In this document: positions 27,107 to 35,875 of the stretch, in pieces | Position numbering within the stretch: the first letter of the stretch is position 1 | Layout: each line of letters opens with the position of its first letter | Assembly: GCA_963802355.1 (NCBI GenBank) | Contig: CAWDIV010000021.1 | Span: forward strand, 248,001-312,000 | Source of the DNA: SG8-41 sp963802355 | Lineage (GTDB): Bacteria; Pseudomonadota; Gammaproteobacteria; Burkholderiales; SG8-41 | Reading direction: 5' to 3' | DNA: 64,000 bases | The notes under the pieces: model-generated | What the model was told of the DNA's origin: nothing | Database searches by the model: none | The model's input: the letters and a program-made list of their open reading frames with translations, nothing else | Made by a program: the position numbers and the translations under genes

Positions 27107-28423
27107 TTACCAGCACAGCCCGACCAGCTTGCCGCGCAGCGTCCGGTCCGGCGAAATGTTGACGAGGTCGAGCACGATCTGGTCCTCGCGCACGTGGCGC
27201 GAGAGCGCGTCGAAGATCTGCGCGCCGCTGAGGCCCACCACCAGAATGTCGGACTCGGCGATTACGCTTTCGATATCGCCACGTATGAGAGAACCGATGT
27301 GCGGCACGTGTTGCTCGATGAACCTCCGGTTCGCGCCGAGCAGGCGTGAGAGGTGCACCTCAGGATCGTACACCAGCAGGCTCAACCCCTTGCCGATGAA
27401 TTGCTCCGCGATCAAGACCAGGGGGCTTTCGCGCAAGTCGTCGGTCCCCGTCTTGAACGACAAGCCGATCATGCCCACACGGCGGCGCCCCGAGGCGAGC
27501 ACCTTGGCGATCGCGTGCTCGATGTGCGTGCGGTTGGAGGAAAGCACGCCGCCCAGCATGGGGAGCTCCACATCGCGAGTCTTCGCGAGGTACATCGTCG
27601 CCCGCAGATCCTTCGGCAGGCAGGAGCCGCCGAAAGCAAAGCCCGGTTTCAGATATGCCGGCGAAATGTTGAGCTGCCGGTCCTTGCAAACGAGATCCAT
27701 CACCTGGAAAGGATCGACGCCCAAAGCCTCGCACAGGCGCGCGGTCTCGTTCGCAAAAGTGATCTTCAAGGCGTGAAAGTTGTTGCAGCAATACTTGACC
27801 GTCTCGGCGGCCCGGATCGAGGTCGCATGAAACTCGCACGGCAGATGGCCGAACAGCTCGCGCAACCGCTTCACTGCCGGCACGGATTTGGCGCCGACGA
27901 CCGTGTACGGCGGCTTGTCGTAATCCCGGATCGAGGTACCTTCGCGCAGGAATTCCGGCTGGAAACACACATGGAAGCCTTTGCCGTCCTGCTTGCCTGA
28001 TTCTCGTTCGATAATCGGCACTAGCACGTCTTCGACCGTTCCCGGGACCAGGGTGGAACGGAACACAAAAACGTGATCCCCGGTTTTCCCGCGTATCGCC
28101 CGGCCCAGCTCGTGCGCGAGCTTCAGTATGGCCGACTGGTCCTGGCTGCCATTCGGCGCGGAAGGCGTGCCGACGCAGATCAGCGACAGCTCGGAACCTT
28201 GCACGGCTTCGACGACGTCAGTGGTCACCGACACGCGGCCGCTGACCGCCATCTGAGCCATCAGCTCGACCATGCCCTCCTCCACGACCGGCGTCTTACC
28301 GGAACGGATCAAGTCGAGCTTGGCCGGATCGATGTCTACTCCGATCACGTTGTGCCCGTCGCGCGCGAGGCACGCGAGCGATACCGCGCCGACGTAACCC
28401 AGACCGAAGATGCTGATATTCAT
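27107..28423 (-). CDS. algD: GDP-mannose 6-dehydrogenase (AlgD-like); UDP-sugar dehydrogenase less likely
   Basis: The 438-residue protein follows AlgD closely: IFGLGYVGAVSLACLARDGH at residues 5-24 (NAD site), LICVGTPSAPNG near 81-92, the catalytic Cys268 in FAFGGSCLPKDLRA at the position of the AlgD catalytic cysteine, and IGLSFKTGTDDLRESPLVLI near 325. AlgD oxidises GDP-mannose to GDP-mannuronate with two NAD+. Start ATG 28423 has GAAGGGA about 7 bases upstream. A leader of about 140 bases separates it from the sigma-54 promoter. With gmd at 33550, GDP-mannose would feed two branches of this locus. Confidence 0.87.
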   Translation of the reverse strand: MNISIFGLGYVGAVSLACLARDGHNVIGVDIDPAKLDLIRSGKTPVVEEGMVELMAQMAVSGRVSVTTDVVEAVQGSELSLICVGTPSAPNGSQDQSAILKLAHELGRAIRGKTGDHVFVFRSTLVPGTVEDVLVPIIERESGKQDGKGFHVCFQPEFLREGTSIRDYDKPPYTVVGAKSVPAVKRLRELFGHLPCEFHATSIRAAETVKYCCNNFHALKITFANETARLCEALGVDPFQVMDLVCKDRQLNISPAYLKPGFAFGGSCLPKDLRATMYLAKTRDVELPMLGGVLSSNRTHIEHAIAKVLASGRRRVGMIGLSFKTGTDDLRESPLVLIAEQFIGKGLSLLVYDPEVHLSRLLGANRRFIEQHVPHIGSLIRGDIESVIAESDILVVGLSGAQIFDALSRHVREDQIVLDLVNISPDRTLRGKLVGLCW

Positions 28424-28575
28424 TGTTTCCCTTCGTTACGTCACTCCAACGCCTGTATCATGCTGAAAAGGCGGCCATAATGGTGAGAGCCGATTATCAC
28501 TCTCCTGTCGCAGTCCAGGGTGCAGGACCGTAGCGACTTTACCTGCAAAATCCTACGGATAGGTGCCGCTCTTAG

Positions 28576-28591
28576 AGCAAAATGCATGCCA
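28576..28591 (-). promoter_or_regulatory. Sigma-54 (RpoN) -24/-12 promoter
   Basis: The minus strand reads TGGCATGCATTTTGCT, a TGGCAYG-N4-TTGCW match. The predicted start is near 28565, upstream of algD-wzx-asnB. The following bases (AGCGGCACCTATC, then GGATTTTGCAGGTAAA) closely match those after the site at 23556-23571, and both sites are preceded by GTTC and GATGGCA. The two promoters look like copies of one regulatory module. Confidence 0.85.
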
Positions 28592-28699
28592 TCCAGAACT
28601 TCCGCAGACTCCGGAACCGGATCGAGAAAAGCTTTCCGGATCTGAATGTTAAGTGTTCTACGATGGCCCTCGGGAGCACCACAACGCAGCGCAGAGGGT

Positions 28700-29704
28700 C
28701 TACAGGGCAGGTTGCCGGCGAAAACCCGTCGAACCCGCCACCGCGACCAGCTCACGCATCGCGTCAAGCAATCGCGGCGCAAAGGACACGTCGCGTTCGA
28801 GGTAGGCTCGCCGGGCAGCCTCGCCCATGCGCGCCTTCTCATGCGCGCTCATGCGCAGGATGGCCTCGACTTGGCGCTCAAGATCCGCCGGGTCCACGAG
28901 AAAGCCCTCGCCATAACCCATGGGTAGCCTCCGGTGGTACTTCGCCAGCAGGCCATACCCCGGTTGGACCATCTCGTTCATGGGCGGCGCGTCCGTGCTG
29001 ATCACGAGCGCCTTTGTGGAAAGTCCCTCGGATATGGTGTGTCCGAAGCCTTCGGCTTCCGAGGGGCACAGATGCACGCCACAAACATTCATAAGAGTTT
29101 GCAGCTCCGCTTCCGGCATTTCGTCGCCACGGATCAGAACATTGGCTCCTGAAAAACGCCTCACGGCTTTGTCGCGGCTTATCGTAAGCAGCGGTGGCCA
29201 CTCCGGATGCCTGCGCCACAGATCGAGAATCGCGCCTGTGCCTTTTTGCGCGCTCTTGCCGGACACGTGCAGGAATCTGCCGTAATCCTTGCGGCAGGCT
29301 GGAAGGTACATGTCCTTCGATGAAAACCCGATGAAGCGCGTGTCAAAACCCCTCTGCTGGAAGATATCCGCGGCGTAGCGCGTCTTGCACCAAATCTGCG
29401 CGCATCGCGGCAAAGACTGCAGAGTCTCCTCGGACATCCACTCCTGGTTCGGAATCAGGATCCCGCGGTCTGTAAGGCCGATCCAGGCGGCCGGCACGAC
29501 CTCGAGAAAGATCATGACCCGCGGCGACTTCAGCACGCGGTTCGCCAGGCTCTTCAGCGCTCCGCGCCACGCCAGATGGACCCTGCCCAGTTTCAGCACA
29601 TGGATTTGCGTGCGGAAGGCGGGCGTCATAGCCGCATGCATGATCTCGGCGCTGCGCCGCAATCCTCTGCTGTCGAAAGTGACGATATCTATGGCTACGG
29701 CCAT
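28700..29704 (-). CDS. GT4-type glycosyltransferase
   Basis: From ATG 29704 (MAVAIDIVTFDSRGLRRS) the protein has about 334 residues. The C-terminal GT-B domain has RFLHVSGKSAQKGTGAILDL near 168-187 and HLCPSEAEGFGHTISEGLST near 235-254, the E-X7-E-like donor-site motif of GT4 enzymes. The N-terminal domain is short. The open frame continues upstream to 29752, but that part has no family similarity. The gene is transcribed away from the sigma-54 site, which lies downstream of it, so it is not under that promoter. The 250-base divergent gap 29705-29954 shows no clear promoter. Confidence 0.83.
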   Translation of the reverse strand: MAVAIDIVTFDSRGLRRSAEIMHAAMTPAFRTQIHVLKLGRVHLAWRGALKSLANRVLKSPRVMIFLEVVPAAWIGLTDRGILIPNQEWMSEETLQSLPRCAQIWCKTRYAADIFQQRGFDTRFIGFSSKDMYLPACRKDYGRFLHVSGKSAQKGTGAILDLWRRHPEWPPLLTISRDKAVRRFSGANVLIRGDEMPEAELQTLMNVCGVHLCPSEAEGFGHTISEGLSTKALVISTDAPPMNEMVQPGYGLLAKYHRRLPMGYGEGFLVDPADLERQVEAILRMSAHEKARMGEAARRAYLERDVSFAPRLLDAMRELVAVAGSTGFRRQPAL

Positions 29705-29954
29705 GGACGGGTGTCGACAGCAACGCTCTCCGTGGGATCGATTTGCCAGCACCGGCTCCGGATACCTGCGGCATGCTTCGATGTCATTCGAATGCCTCTC
29801 GATCGGCTGCCGGTGACTCCGACAGCCTTGCTGTAGACTCCGTTCTGGCAGTCTCGGGAGAGTGAAGTCTAGCAGCCTGCAGCGAATCGTAGTCGCCGCG
29901 CATTAGATTTGCGAAGATTATTCGATAGTCGACGGTATCCAACTCGCGGTTGAC

Positions 29955-31121
29955 ATGCGACTCTGTATTCTCACGCCACTATGGCCAACGCGAGAGCCGG
30001 ACAGTGGCATCGCCAACAATATGGCCTGCCAGGCGCGCGCCCTGGCGGCGCTCGGACACGATGTGCAAGTGTTGTACCTTTGCTCCCATGTCCTCGCCGG
30101 TCAAACTGCGCGCGTTTATCTCGATCACGGCTTGCGGATAAGGGAAATTCCGACAGCACGTTCGGGCCGGGGCCGAGACTTGGTCCGGCGCATGCTGGCC
30201 CCGTGGCAGGCGCTGGCCGAGCTGCGTCGGATCGACAGTGAACTCGACGCGATTCTCACCACCAGCTATGAATTTACCGGACTGCCTTATACATGGTGCC
30301 GCCGCCGGGTACCGGTGTTGACGCGGGTGAGCACGACCATGGCCACGATCGGTGAGTTGGTTGATCCTGCACACCGCCGGCGCCTTGCCATACCCGCATG
30401 GCTCGAACGGCTCGCGGTGCGGGCTTCCCCGCTTTTGTGCACGCACACCCAGGCACATATCGAACTCTGTGCCCGACAGATGGGCGTACCCGCCCGCAGA
30501 TTTATCCTGATACCGCACGGAATGGAGTTTTCCCCCACGCCCATGGTCGAGATCTGGAGCGTGCCACCCACGATACTTTTCATAGGGCGTATGGGCCGGC
30601 GCAAGGGTACCGATGTGCTTCTCTCGGCTGCACTCCGCGTGCTGCGCACGCATCGTGCCTGCCGTTTCGAGCTGGTGGGATCGGACGACGAAGGTCTCGG
30701 GGTGAAGTTTTCCGGCGAGCATCCTGAGCTCGTGGGGCGGATCGTCTTCCGCGGCCGGCTCAGCAATTCGGCGCGCGATGAAGCTCTCGCCCGCTGCTAC
30801 TTGTTCGTCTCCCCCTCGCCGTACGAATCCTTCGGGCTGACGTTCCTCGAAGCAATGAATCTTGGAAAACCGGTTATCGGCTGCAGTGGCAGTGGTGCGG
30901 CCGAGTTGATTGGCGACGCCGGCGTGGTCGTGCCACCGGATGACGTCAGTGCGCTGGCGGAAGCCATCGAAACCTTTTTACAGGACCCGGCCCGCCGCGA
31001 CCGGCTGGCGCGGCTGGCAGCACAACGTGCCCGGAAATTCTCGATCGAGACGACCGCGCGGAGAATCGAAGAAGTATTTCTCGGCCCCGCCGCAACAACG
31101 CCTCCCGCCGCAAGGCCTTAA
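29955..31121 (+). CDS. GT4 glycosyltransferase
   Basis: The 388-residue protein is a full-length GT-B enzyme: MRLCILTPLWPTREPDSGIA at the N-terminus, acceptor-side domain to about 185, ILFIGRMGRRKGTDVLLSAA near 199-218, and SPSPYESFGLTFLEAMNLGK near 280-299 containing the E-X7-E motif, followed by GCSGSGAAELIGDAGVVVPP. It adds a sugar to the growing lipid-linked repeat unit; donor unknown. It is the only plus-strand gene between two long minus-strand blocks. Its 3' end overlaps the opposing GT2 open frame by about 144 bases, which suggests that the GT2 C-terminus is misread. Confidence 0.9.
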   Translation: MRLCILTPLWPTREPDSGIANNMACQARALAALGHDVQVLYLCSHVLAGQTARVYLDHGLRIREIPTARSGRGRDLVRRMLAPWQALAELRRIDSELDAILTTSYEFTGLPYTWCRRRVPVLTRVSTTMATIGELVDPAHRRRLAIPAWLERLAVRASPLLCTHTQAHIELCARQMGVPARRFILIPHGMEFSPTPMVEIWSVPPTILFIGRMGRRKGTDVLLSAALRVLRTHRACRFELVGSDDEGLGVKFSGEHPELVGRIVFRGRLSNSARDEALARCYLFVSPSPYESFGLTFLEAMNLGKPVIGCSGSGAAELIGDAGVVVPPDDVSALAEAIETFLQDPARRDRLARLAAQRARKFSIETTARRIEEVFLGPAATTPPAARP

Positions 31122-32051
31122 ACAACCGTTCGCGTGCCGTTCGATTTGTGTGGTCAACACGCGGCAGCGCGATGAGCTACCGTACTCCCTGCACCGTTTC
31201 CTCAGGAAAGCGATCCGGAAATGTACATTCCATGCGCCATAAAACTCGCGGCCCATTACTGAAAACTCTTTGCGCAGGATATTGCCGCCGACCCTGCGAA
31301 GAACGGGCCAGAAATAGGAGCTGCGCATGCGGCGGTCCAGCACGGCCTTGGCATAGAAGGCGCCGCGCCCGATGTCGTAGATTGCCATCAAATGCTTTAC
31401 GTCCTCGGGCTTCGATCGACGGTGGTGATGGAACACGACCGGACGCGGATCGTAGGCGCCGTGAAATCCGGCCGCCGAGGCCCGGGCCACCAGATCTATG
31501 TCTTCAGCGGATTCCAGGCGCGAGCCGATGCCGAGTCTTTCGTCAAACCCCCCCACGATCTCGAGCACGTCGCGGCGCACGGCCAGGTTCGCGCCGTGCA
31601 CTACGCCTGCCGGCAGAAAAGACCGCGGAGGGAGTTCTTCACGAACCTCCGACACTTTGATGGTAATCGGGAAGTCGTTGCGGTCGAACAACAACACGCG
31701 TCCACCGAGGTAGCTGAGATCGGCTTCGCCGAAACAGACTCGGAGCTGTTCTACGTAATCCGGGCTGGGATAGCAGTCATCATCGGTGAAAGCGATGACG
31801 TCCCCGGCCGCCTGGCGCCAGCCGGTATTGCGGGCCACCGACAGGCCGACCGTTGGTTCTTCGACCACCCTGGCGTTCATACCCGATGACCCGACGAACG
31901 CGGAGAGCACCTCCCGCGTCGTATCGCTGGATCCGTTATCGACGAAAATGATCTCGCACGAATCCCCTGCATGCAATCGCGCGAGGTGCGGCAGGGTATC
32001 TGCAAGCCGCCTTGCGCGATCCCTGGTGCAGATGACCAGCGTGATGTCCAT
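30978..32051 (-). CDS. GT2 glycosyltransferase; 3' end uncertain
   Basis: I start at ATG 32051 (MDITLVICTRDRARRLADTL) because it lies 28 bases downstream of the predicted sigma-54 start, with AAGAAG just upstream. GT2 motifs are IIFVDNGSSDTTREVL near 35-50, GLSVARNTGWRQAAGDVIAF near 70-89 and FTDDDCYPSPDYVEQL near 89-104. The body to about residue 290 is family-like. The last 60-70 residues, overlapping the opposing GT4 gene, look like random antisense sequence, so the real end may be near 31190-31200 with a small indel. Confidence 0.82.
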   Translation of the reverse strand: MDITLVICTRDRARRLADTLPHLARLHAGDSCEIIFVDNGSSDTTREVLSAFVGSSGMNARVVEEPTVGLSVARNTGWRQAAGDVIAFTDDDCYPSPDYVEQLRVCFGEADLSYLGGRVLLFDRNDFPITIKVSEVREELPPRSFLPAGVVHGANLAVRRDVLEIVGGFDERLGIGSRLESAEDIDLVARASAAGFHGAYDPRPVVFHHHRRSKPEDVKHLMAIYDIGRGAFYAKAVLDRRMRSSYFWPVLRRVGGNILRKEFSVMGREFYGAWNVHFRIAFLRKRCREYGSSSRCRVLTTQIERHANGCLRPCGGRRCCGGAEKYFFDSPRGRLDREFPGTLCCQPRQPVAAGRVL

Positions 32052-32089
32052 GTCATTTCTTCTTATGGCCCAAAGTACGGCACTACCCA

Positions 32090-32105
32090 AGCAACGTGTA
32101 TGCCA
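32090..32105 (-). promoter_or_regulatory. Sigma-54 (RpoN) -24/-12 promoter
   Basis: The minus strand reads TGGCATACACGTTGCT, matching TGGCAYR-N4-TTGCW. The predicted start near 32079 gives a 28-base leader to the GT2 ATG at 32051. Its leader does not share the long conserved block of the other two sites, although GTAGTGCCGTAC loosely resembles their AGCGGCAC. Confidence 0.72.
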
Positions 32106-32527
32106 ACAACAACTTATGGTAAATCAAATGTTTACTCACAATCGACCGAAAAGTCGCCCGTGCTCGCGCTGAGATGTCGCCACCTCTGTCGCGGGTCACA
32201 ACGTCCTCAACCAAATTCCACGACGATAGCCCGATCGTGCTTCGCCGAACTGTGCCGGATTTCACAAGCGATGGTAGAGGGCATTCTTTTCTGGCTGTAG
32301 CGCTGGCCATCGCGCGGATGTTTCCCGATAACGTATCGAGCACTTTAGCGTGCTGTGCGGTGCGATCGAGTGTCAATTCGAGCGAAGGCCGGCACCGCCG
32401 CCGCGTTGCCGCGCAGCAGACGGTCGAATTATGCGATGGTCGCAGAAGCCTTACGCGGGACCGTTGACAACTATTTACCGCCGTCCATTCTCCCCTCTCC
32501 ACTCGGGAGAGGGAAAGGGGTGATAGC
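32106..32527. other. Intergenic region with a terminator-like inverted repeat
   Basis: These 422 bases between two minus-strand GT2 genes hold no credible gene; the open frame across them lacks family character. At 32493-32513 CCCTCTCC and GGAGAGGG form an 8-bp stem with a 5-base loop, just after the stop of the 33484-32528 GT2. It lacks a following T-run, so it is a possible factor-assisted terminator or REP-like element. Confidence 0.5.
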
Positions 32528-33484
32528 TCATGCCCCGCCACGCGCCATGCCGATCCTCCGCATCTGGCGCAGCGCCACCAGGTTCGTGAGGGTATAGACT
32601 CCCTGCCATCTCACACTCAGGGATTCGGCAAGCGGGTACAGCTCGGTAATGTCCGCAGGCAGACCTGCAATGCCGCGTGCCTTCAGCGGAGACCGCAGCA
32701 ACTGGAACTCGTAATGACGCCGGCCATAGCGCACAGCCCGCTTCCAGTATCCCCTCCAGTTGGCGGGACGCAGCGGCGAGACCGGCTCAAAAGCGAAGCT
32801 TGCGTCGGCGCAGGGCACGATGCGGCCGTGGTCGAAGTCCTGCCTCTCGGGGGAGAGATCCCACTTAACGAGCGCGCCGATCAGGCCATCGTCACCCTCG
32901 AGCTTGAGGGGAATGCGCACCGAGAGCGCACGCAGCCGTTCGACGAAAGCGCCGCGCAGCGAGTACAGATTCGCGACCAGGCCGTGTTCTTCCAGTATTT
33001 CCTGCCGGTCACGTGCTGCGTTTCGTCCCGACGCAGGGACCGCCGAAGCGGCATGGGCGTACGCGTTCGTTTGCAGGGCGCCGACCATCGCGGTAAACGA
33101 ACCTCGGACGGCCGTCGCATCCCCATCCATAAAAAAGTAGATTTCACTGCCGGGGCAACGCTCGGGAACAGTTTCGTGTATGAAAACATTCCACGCGTTG
33201 CACTTGTCACCCAGCGCAATCGAGACCAGATGAACCGCCGGTCGCTTCAGGGCATAGTCCCGGACGATGGCCTCCGTGCGGTCTGTGCACCCATTCGCCA
33301 TCACGAAAACTTCGAATCGCACGCCCGGGTCGGCCGCGAATATGCTGTCCAGGCACGCCGCGATATGGCGTTCTTCGTTGTAGGCAAGCACCATGACCGG
33401 CCAGGCCGCTTTGCCGGTGTCATTTGCTGACTTCTCCGTCATTGGAATTGTCAATCTCGTCGATACTATGCTTGATGCATTCAC
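32528..33484 (-). CDS. GT2 family glycosyltransferase
   Basis: The protein has up to 318 residues; MTEKSANDTGKAAWPVMVLA from ATG 33442 is an equally possible start. WPVMVLAYNEERHIAACLDS is the GT2 opening, VFVMANGCTDRTEAIVRDYA near 59-78 the second motif, and EIYFFMDGDATAV near 113-125 the DXD-like metal site. The C-terminal part with EGDDGLIGALVKWDL resembles the acceptor-site ED region. No membrane segments are obvious. It is the last gene of the gmd-GT4-rmd-GT4 minus-strand block and is followed by a terminator-like repeat. Confidence 0.84.
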   Translation of the reverse strand: MNASSIVSTRLTIPMTEKSANDTGKAAWPVMVLAYNEERHIAACLDSIFAADPGVRFEVFVMANGCTDRTEAIVRDYALKRPAVHLVSIALGDKCNAWNVFIHETVPERCPGSEIYFFMDGDATAVRGSFTAMVGALQTNAYAHAASAVPASGRNAARDRQEILEEHGLVANLYSLRGAFVERLRALSVRIPLKLEGDDGLIGALVKWDLSPERQDFDHGRIVPCADASFAFEPVSPLRPANWRGYWKRAVRYGRRHYEFQLLRSPLKARGIAGLPADITELYPLAESLSVRWQGVYTLTNLVALRQMRRIGMARGGA

Positions 33485-33549
33485 ACCGCGGCGGGCAACA
33501 TGAGCTGGTGCGCCGAGTCCCGCACGATGCCCGTAAAGCGTTCCACGCT

Positions 33550-34593
33550 TCAGCGGTAGCCCGTGCGATGGCTTTCGCCGTGACCGGCTCTTGCCAAGAT
33601 CGCTTCCTTCTCCGCAAGCCGCATGTCGGAATCGACCATCATCTTTACCAGGGCACGGACGTCGGCCTTCGGCTGCCAGCCCAGGATACGGTGCGCTTTA
33701 GAGGCGTCGCCCTCGAGGTGGTCCACCTCGGCGGGACGAAAGTAGCGCGGATCGATCTCCACGTACTTCTTCCAGTCCAGGTTCAACTGCCCGAAAACGA
33801 GGCCGAGGAAATCACGGATCGCCAGCGACTCTCCAGTGGCCACCACGTAGTCGTCCGCCTTTTCCTGCTGGAGCATTAGCCACATCGCTTCGACGTAATC
33901 ATCGGCGTAACCCCAGTCGCGCCTGGCGTCGAGGTTCCCGAGAAAGAGCTTTTGCTGAAGACCGATCTTGATCCGCGTAGCGGCGCGGGTGATCTTTCTG
34001 GTTACGAAATTCTCGCCACGGCGCGGGCTCTCGTGGTTGAAGAGGATGCCGTTGCAGGCGAAGAGGCCGTAACTCTCACGGTGGTTTATGACTTGATAGT
34101 GGGCGTAGGCCTTGGCGCAGGCGTAGGGGCTGCGGGGCTCGAACTGGGTGCCCTCCGACTGGCGCGGCTTCGCACTGCCGAACATCTCGCTGGATCCCGC
34201 CTGGTAGAACCGGATCGTCCTGCTGTTGTGCTTCTGGTAACTGCGGATTGCCTCGAGCAGGCGGATGACGCCTACGCCCGTGACGTCCACGGTGTACTCG
34301 GGCTGATCGAAGCTCACGCGCACGTGGCTCTGCGCGCCCAGGTTATACACTTCGTCCGGCTGGACTTCGTCGAGCACGTTGCGCAAAGCGCCAGCGTCGG
34401 AGAGATCTCCGTAGTGCAGATGGAAATTCGGATTCGGATTCTCGCCGACGTGGAGATGGTCGATCCGCTCCGTGTTGAAGAGCGAGGATCGGCGAACGAT
34501 GCCGTGTACATGGTAGCCCTTCCTGAGCAGAAGCTCGGCCAGATAACTGCCGTCCTGGCCGGTTACACCCGTAATGAGCGCACGCTTAGTCAT
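33550..34593 (-). CDS. gmd: GDP-mannose 4,6-dehydratase
   Basis: From ATG 34593 (MTKRALITGVTGQDGSYLAE) the protein has about 347 residues. It shows the Gmd-specific GVTGQDGSYLAELLL, RRSSLFNTERIDHL near 38-51, YNLGAQSHVRVSF near 83-95, FYQAGSSEMFG near 129-139 and catalytic Tyr157-Lys161 in SPYACAKAYAHY, then GILFNHESPRRGENFVTRKI near 187. The enzyme makes GDP-4-keto-6-deoxy-D-mannose, precursor of GDP-D-rhamnose, GDP-L-fucose or GDP-perosamine. The rmd-like reductase at 37249 points to GDP-D-rhamnose. ATG 34605 is an alternative start. Confidence 0.95.
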   Translation of the reverse strand: MTKRALITGVTGQDGSYLAELLLRKGYHVHGIVRRSSLFNTERIDHLHVGENPNPNFHLHYGDLSDAGALRNVLDEVQPDEVYNLGAQSHVRVSFDQPEYTVDVTGVGVIRLLEAIRSYQKHNSRTIRFYQAGSSEMFGSAKPRQSEGTQFEPRSPYACAKAYAHYQVINHRESYGLFACNGILFNHESPRRGENFVTRKITRAATRIKIGLQQKLFLGNLDARRDWGYADDYVEAMWLMLQQEKADDYVVATGESLAIRDFLGLVFGQLNLDWKKYVEIDPRYFRPAEVDHLEGDASKAHRILGWQPKADVRALVKMMVDSDMRLAEKEAILARAGHGESHRTGYR

Positions 34594-34624
34594 CAGTATT
34601 TCCAATCATCGGTTGATCAATTAT

Positions 34625-35764
34625 TCACGTCGCAGCAGCCATCAATCTGCGCGCGGCCTCCTGCACGGTTGCGTGGAAGCGTTCCACCGTGTACAGATGG
34701 CTGACCGTATCATACGCCCGCTCTGCAATCGCCGAGCGGCGTCCGGCGTCCTCATGAAGGCTCACGCACTGCTCCACCATGCTTCGTGGATCGCGCGCGA
34801 CGAGAACAGAGTGCCCGTCACGAAAATCGGATTCGAATCCCTCGAATACATATCCGGTTACGACGCACGCCTTTCGGAACGCCGCGGCTTCGAGAAACTT
34901 GATGCAGGTGCCGCCTCCGTAGTGTATCGGCGCGAGCGCAAAGGACGCTCCCGCATACTCGGCGTGCAGGTCATCCACGAACCCCGGGGCCTCGACACGG
35001 ACTCCCTGCTCCCAGCGTTTGCGCACCTGGGGTGGAGCCGAGCCGATGATCCGCAACACGAGAGACGGGCAGCGATCCGCAACCTCCGGCCAGCAATGCT
35101 CCAGGAACCACTCCAGACCTTGCCTGTTGGGGGCGTACCACATGGATCCAACGATAAGGGCAGTGCCGGTCGCGTCCGTTGATTCAGGAGGCTTCTCGAT
35201 GGGAATCCGCGCCACGTTCGGCAGTATGGAGCTGTACCGGCATGGGAACAGGCTACGGTCGCGCTGCGTGCAAAAGAACGCATGGTCGTACTTCTTGATC
35301 GCGTTCCTCGTCTGCCAGAACCTGACCTTGCCGCGCGCCGACGCGACGAGCCGGTCCATCGTCGATGGCGTCTTCGGCGTGTACCGATAATAGGCGTCGT
35401 CGCAATCCGCGATCGTGCGCATGTGGGCGGGCCAGTCGACCTTCGTGATCGAAGTGAATTCCCTCCCGACCACCAGCGCGTATTTGCTCCAGTCGATGTT
35501 TGCCTGGCACCAGTCATTCGCCCACTTGTTTACCCCGTACTTGTAGAACGTGAGAGGCGGCTGTTTCCACGAGATCCGGGCAAGGATTTCCGGCCGGTCG
35601 CCGGCGGCGATCTCATTCTCGTTACCCTCTCCAAGCAGCAAGACATCGACCGGCATGAGCTGCGCCAGCGCGTCGTAGACAAGCGCAGTCCGCTGCTGGG
35701 CGCCAAAGCTGGCACCCCACGGCGATGCCGGAGTGACGAGTAGGGCTCTCGAATTCTGTACCAT
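34625..35764 (-). CDS. GT4-like glycosyltransferase
   Basis: From ATG 35764 (MVQNSRALLVTPASPWGASF) the protein has about 379 residues, with a GT-B C-terminal half: ALIVGSMWYAPNRQGLEWFL near 213-232, RIIGSAPPQVRKRWEQGVRV, and FALAPIHYGGGTCIKFLEAA near 290-309 in place of the usual E-X7-E, ending the nucleotide site with CVVTGYVFEGFESD. The IHYGGGT..K.LEA form is typical of the TuaH/stp1/WcaI-like GT4 subgroup. It lies about 30 bases before gmd on the same strand and probably uses a GDP-sugar or UDP-sugar donor. Confidence 0.84.
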   Translation of the reverse strand: MVQNSRALLVTPASPWGASFGAQQRTALVYDALAQLMPVDVLLLGEGNENEIAAGDRPEILARISWKQPPLTFYKYGVNKWANDWCQANIDWSKYALVVGREFTSITKVDWPAHMRTIADCDDAYYRYTPKTPSTMDRLVASARGKVRFWQTRNAIKKYDHAFFCTQRDRSLFPCRYSSILPNVARIPIEKPPESTDATGTALIVGSMWYAPNRQGLEWFLEHCWPEVADRCPSLVLRIIGSAPPQVRKRWEQGVRVEAPGFVDDLHAEYAGASFALAPIHYGGGTCIKFLEAAAFRKACVVTGYVFEGFESDFRDGHSVLVARDPRSMVEQCVSLHEDAGRRSAIAERAYDTVSHLYTVERFHATVQEAARRLMAAAT

Positions 35765-35875
35765 AGCCAAAGTCCAGCCCGGCCTCGCTGTGTGCCACCG
35801 CCGTATTAGGGGTGGCGGCAGACCACCGGGCAACTCTGGGAACGAACGGATGGTGATGGCAGCTGCCGGCGCACG

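Noticed and set aside
32083..32541. 152-residue minus-strand open frame in the gap before the GT2 at 32051
   Set aside because: Ser/Arg/Leu-rich without family character; it spans the sigma-54 promoter and the inverted repeat.
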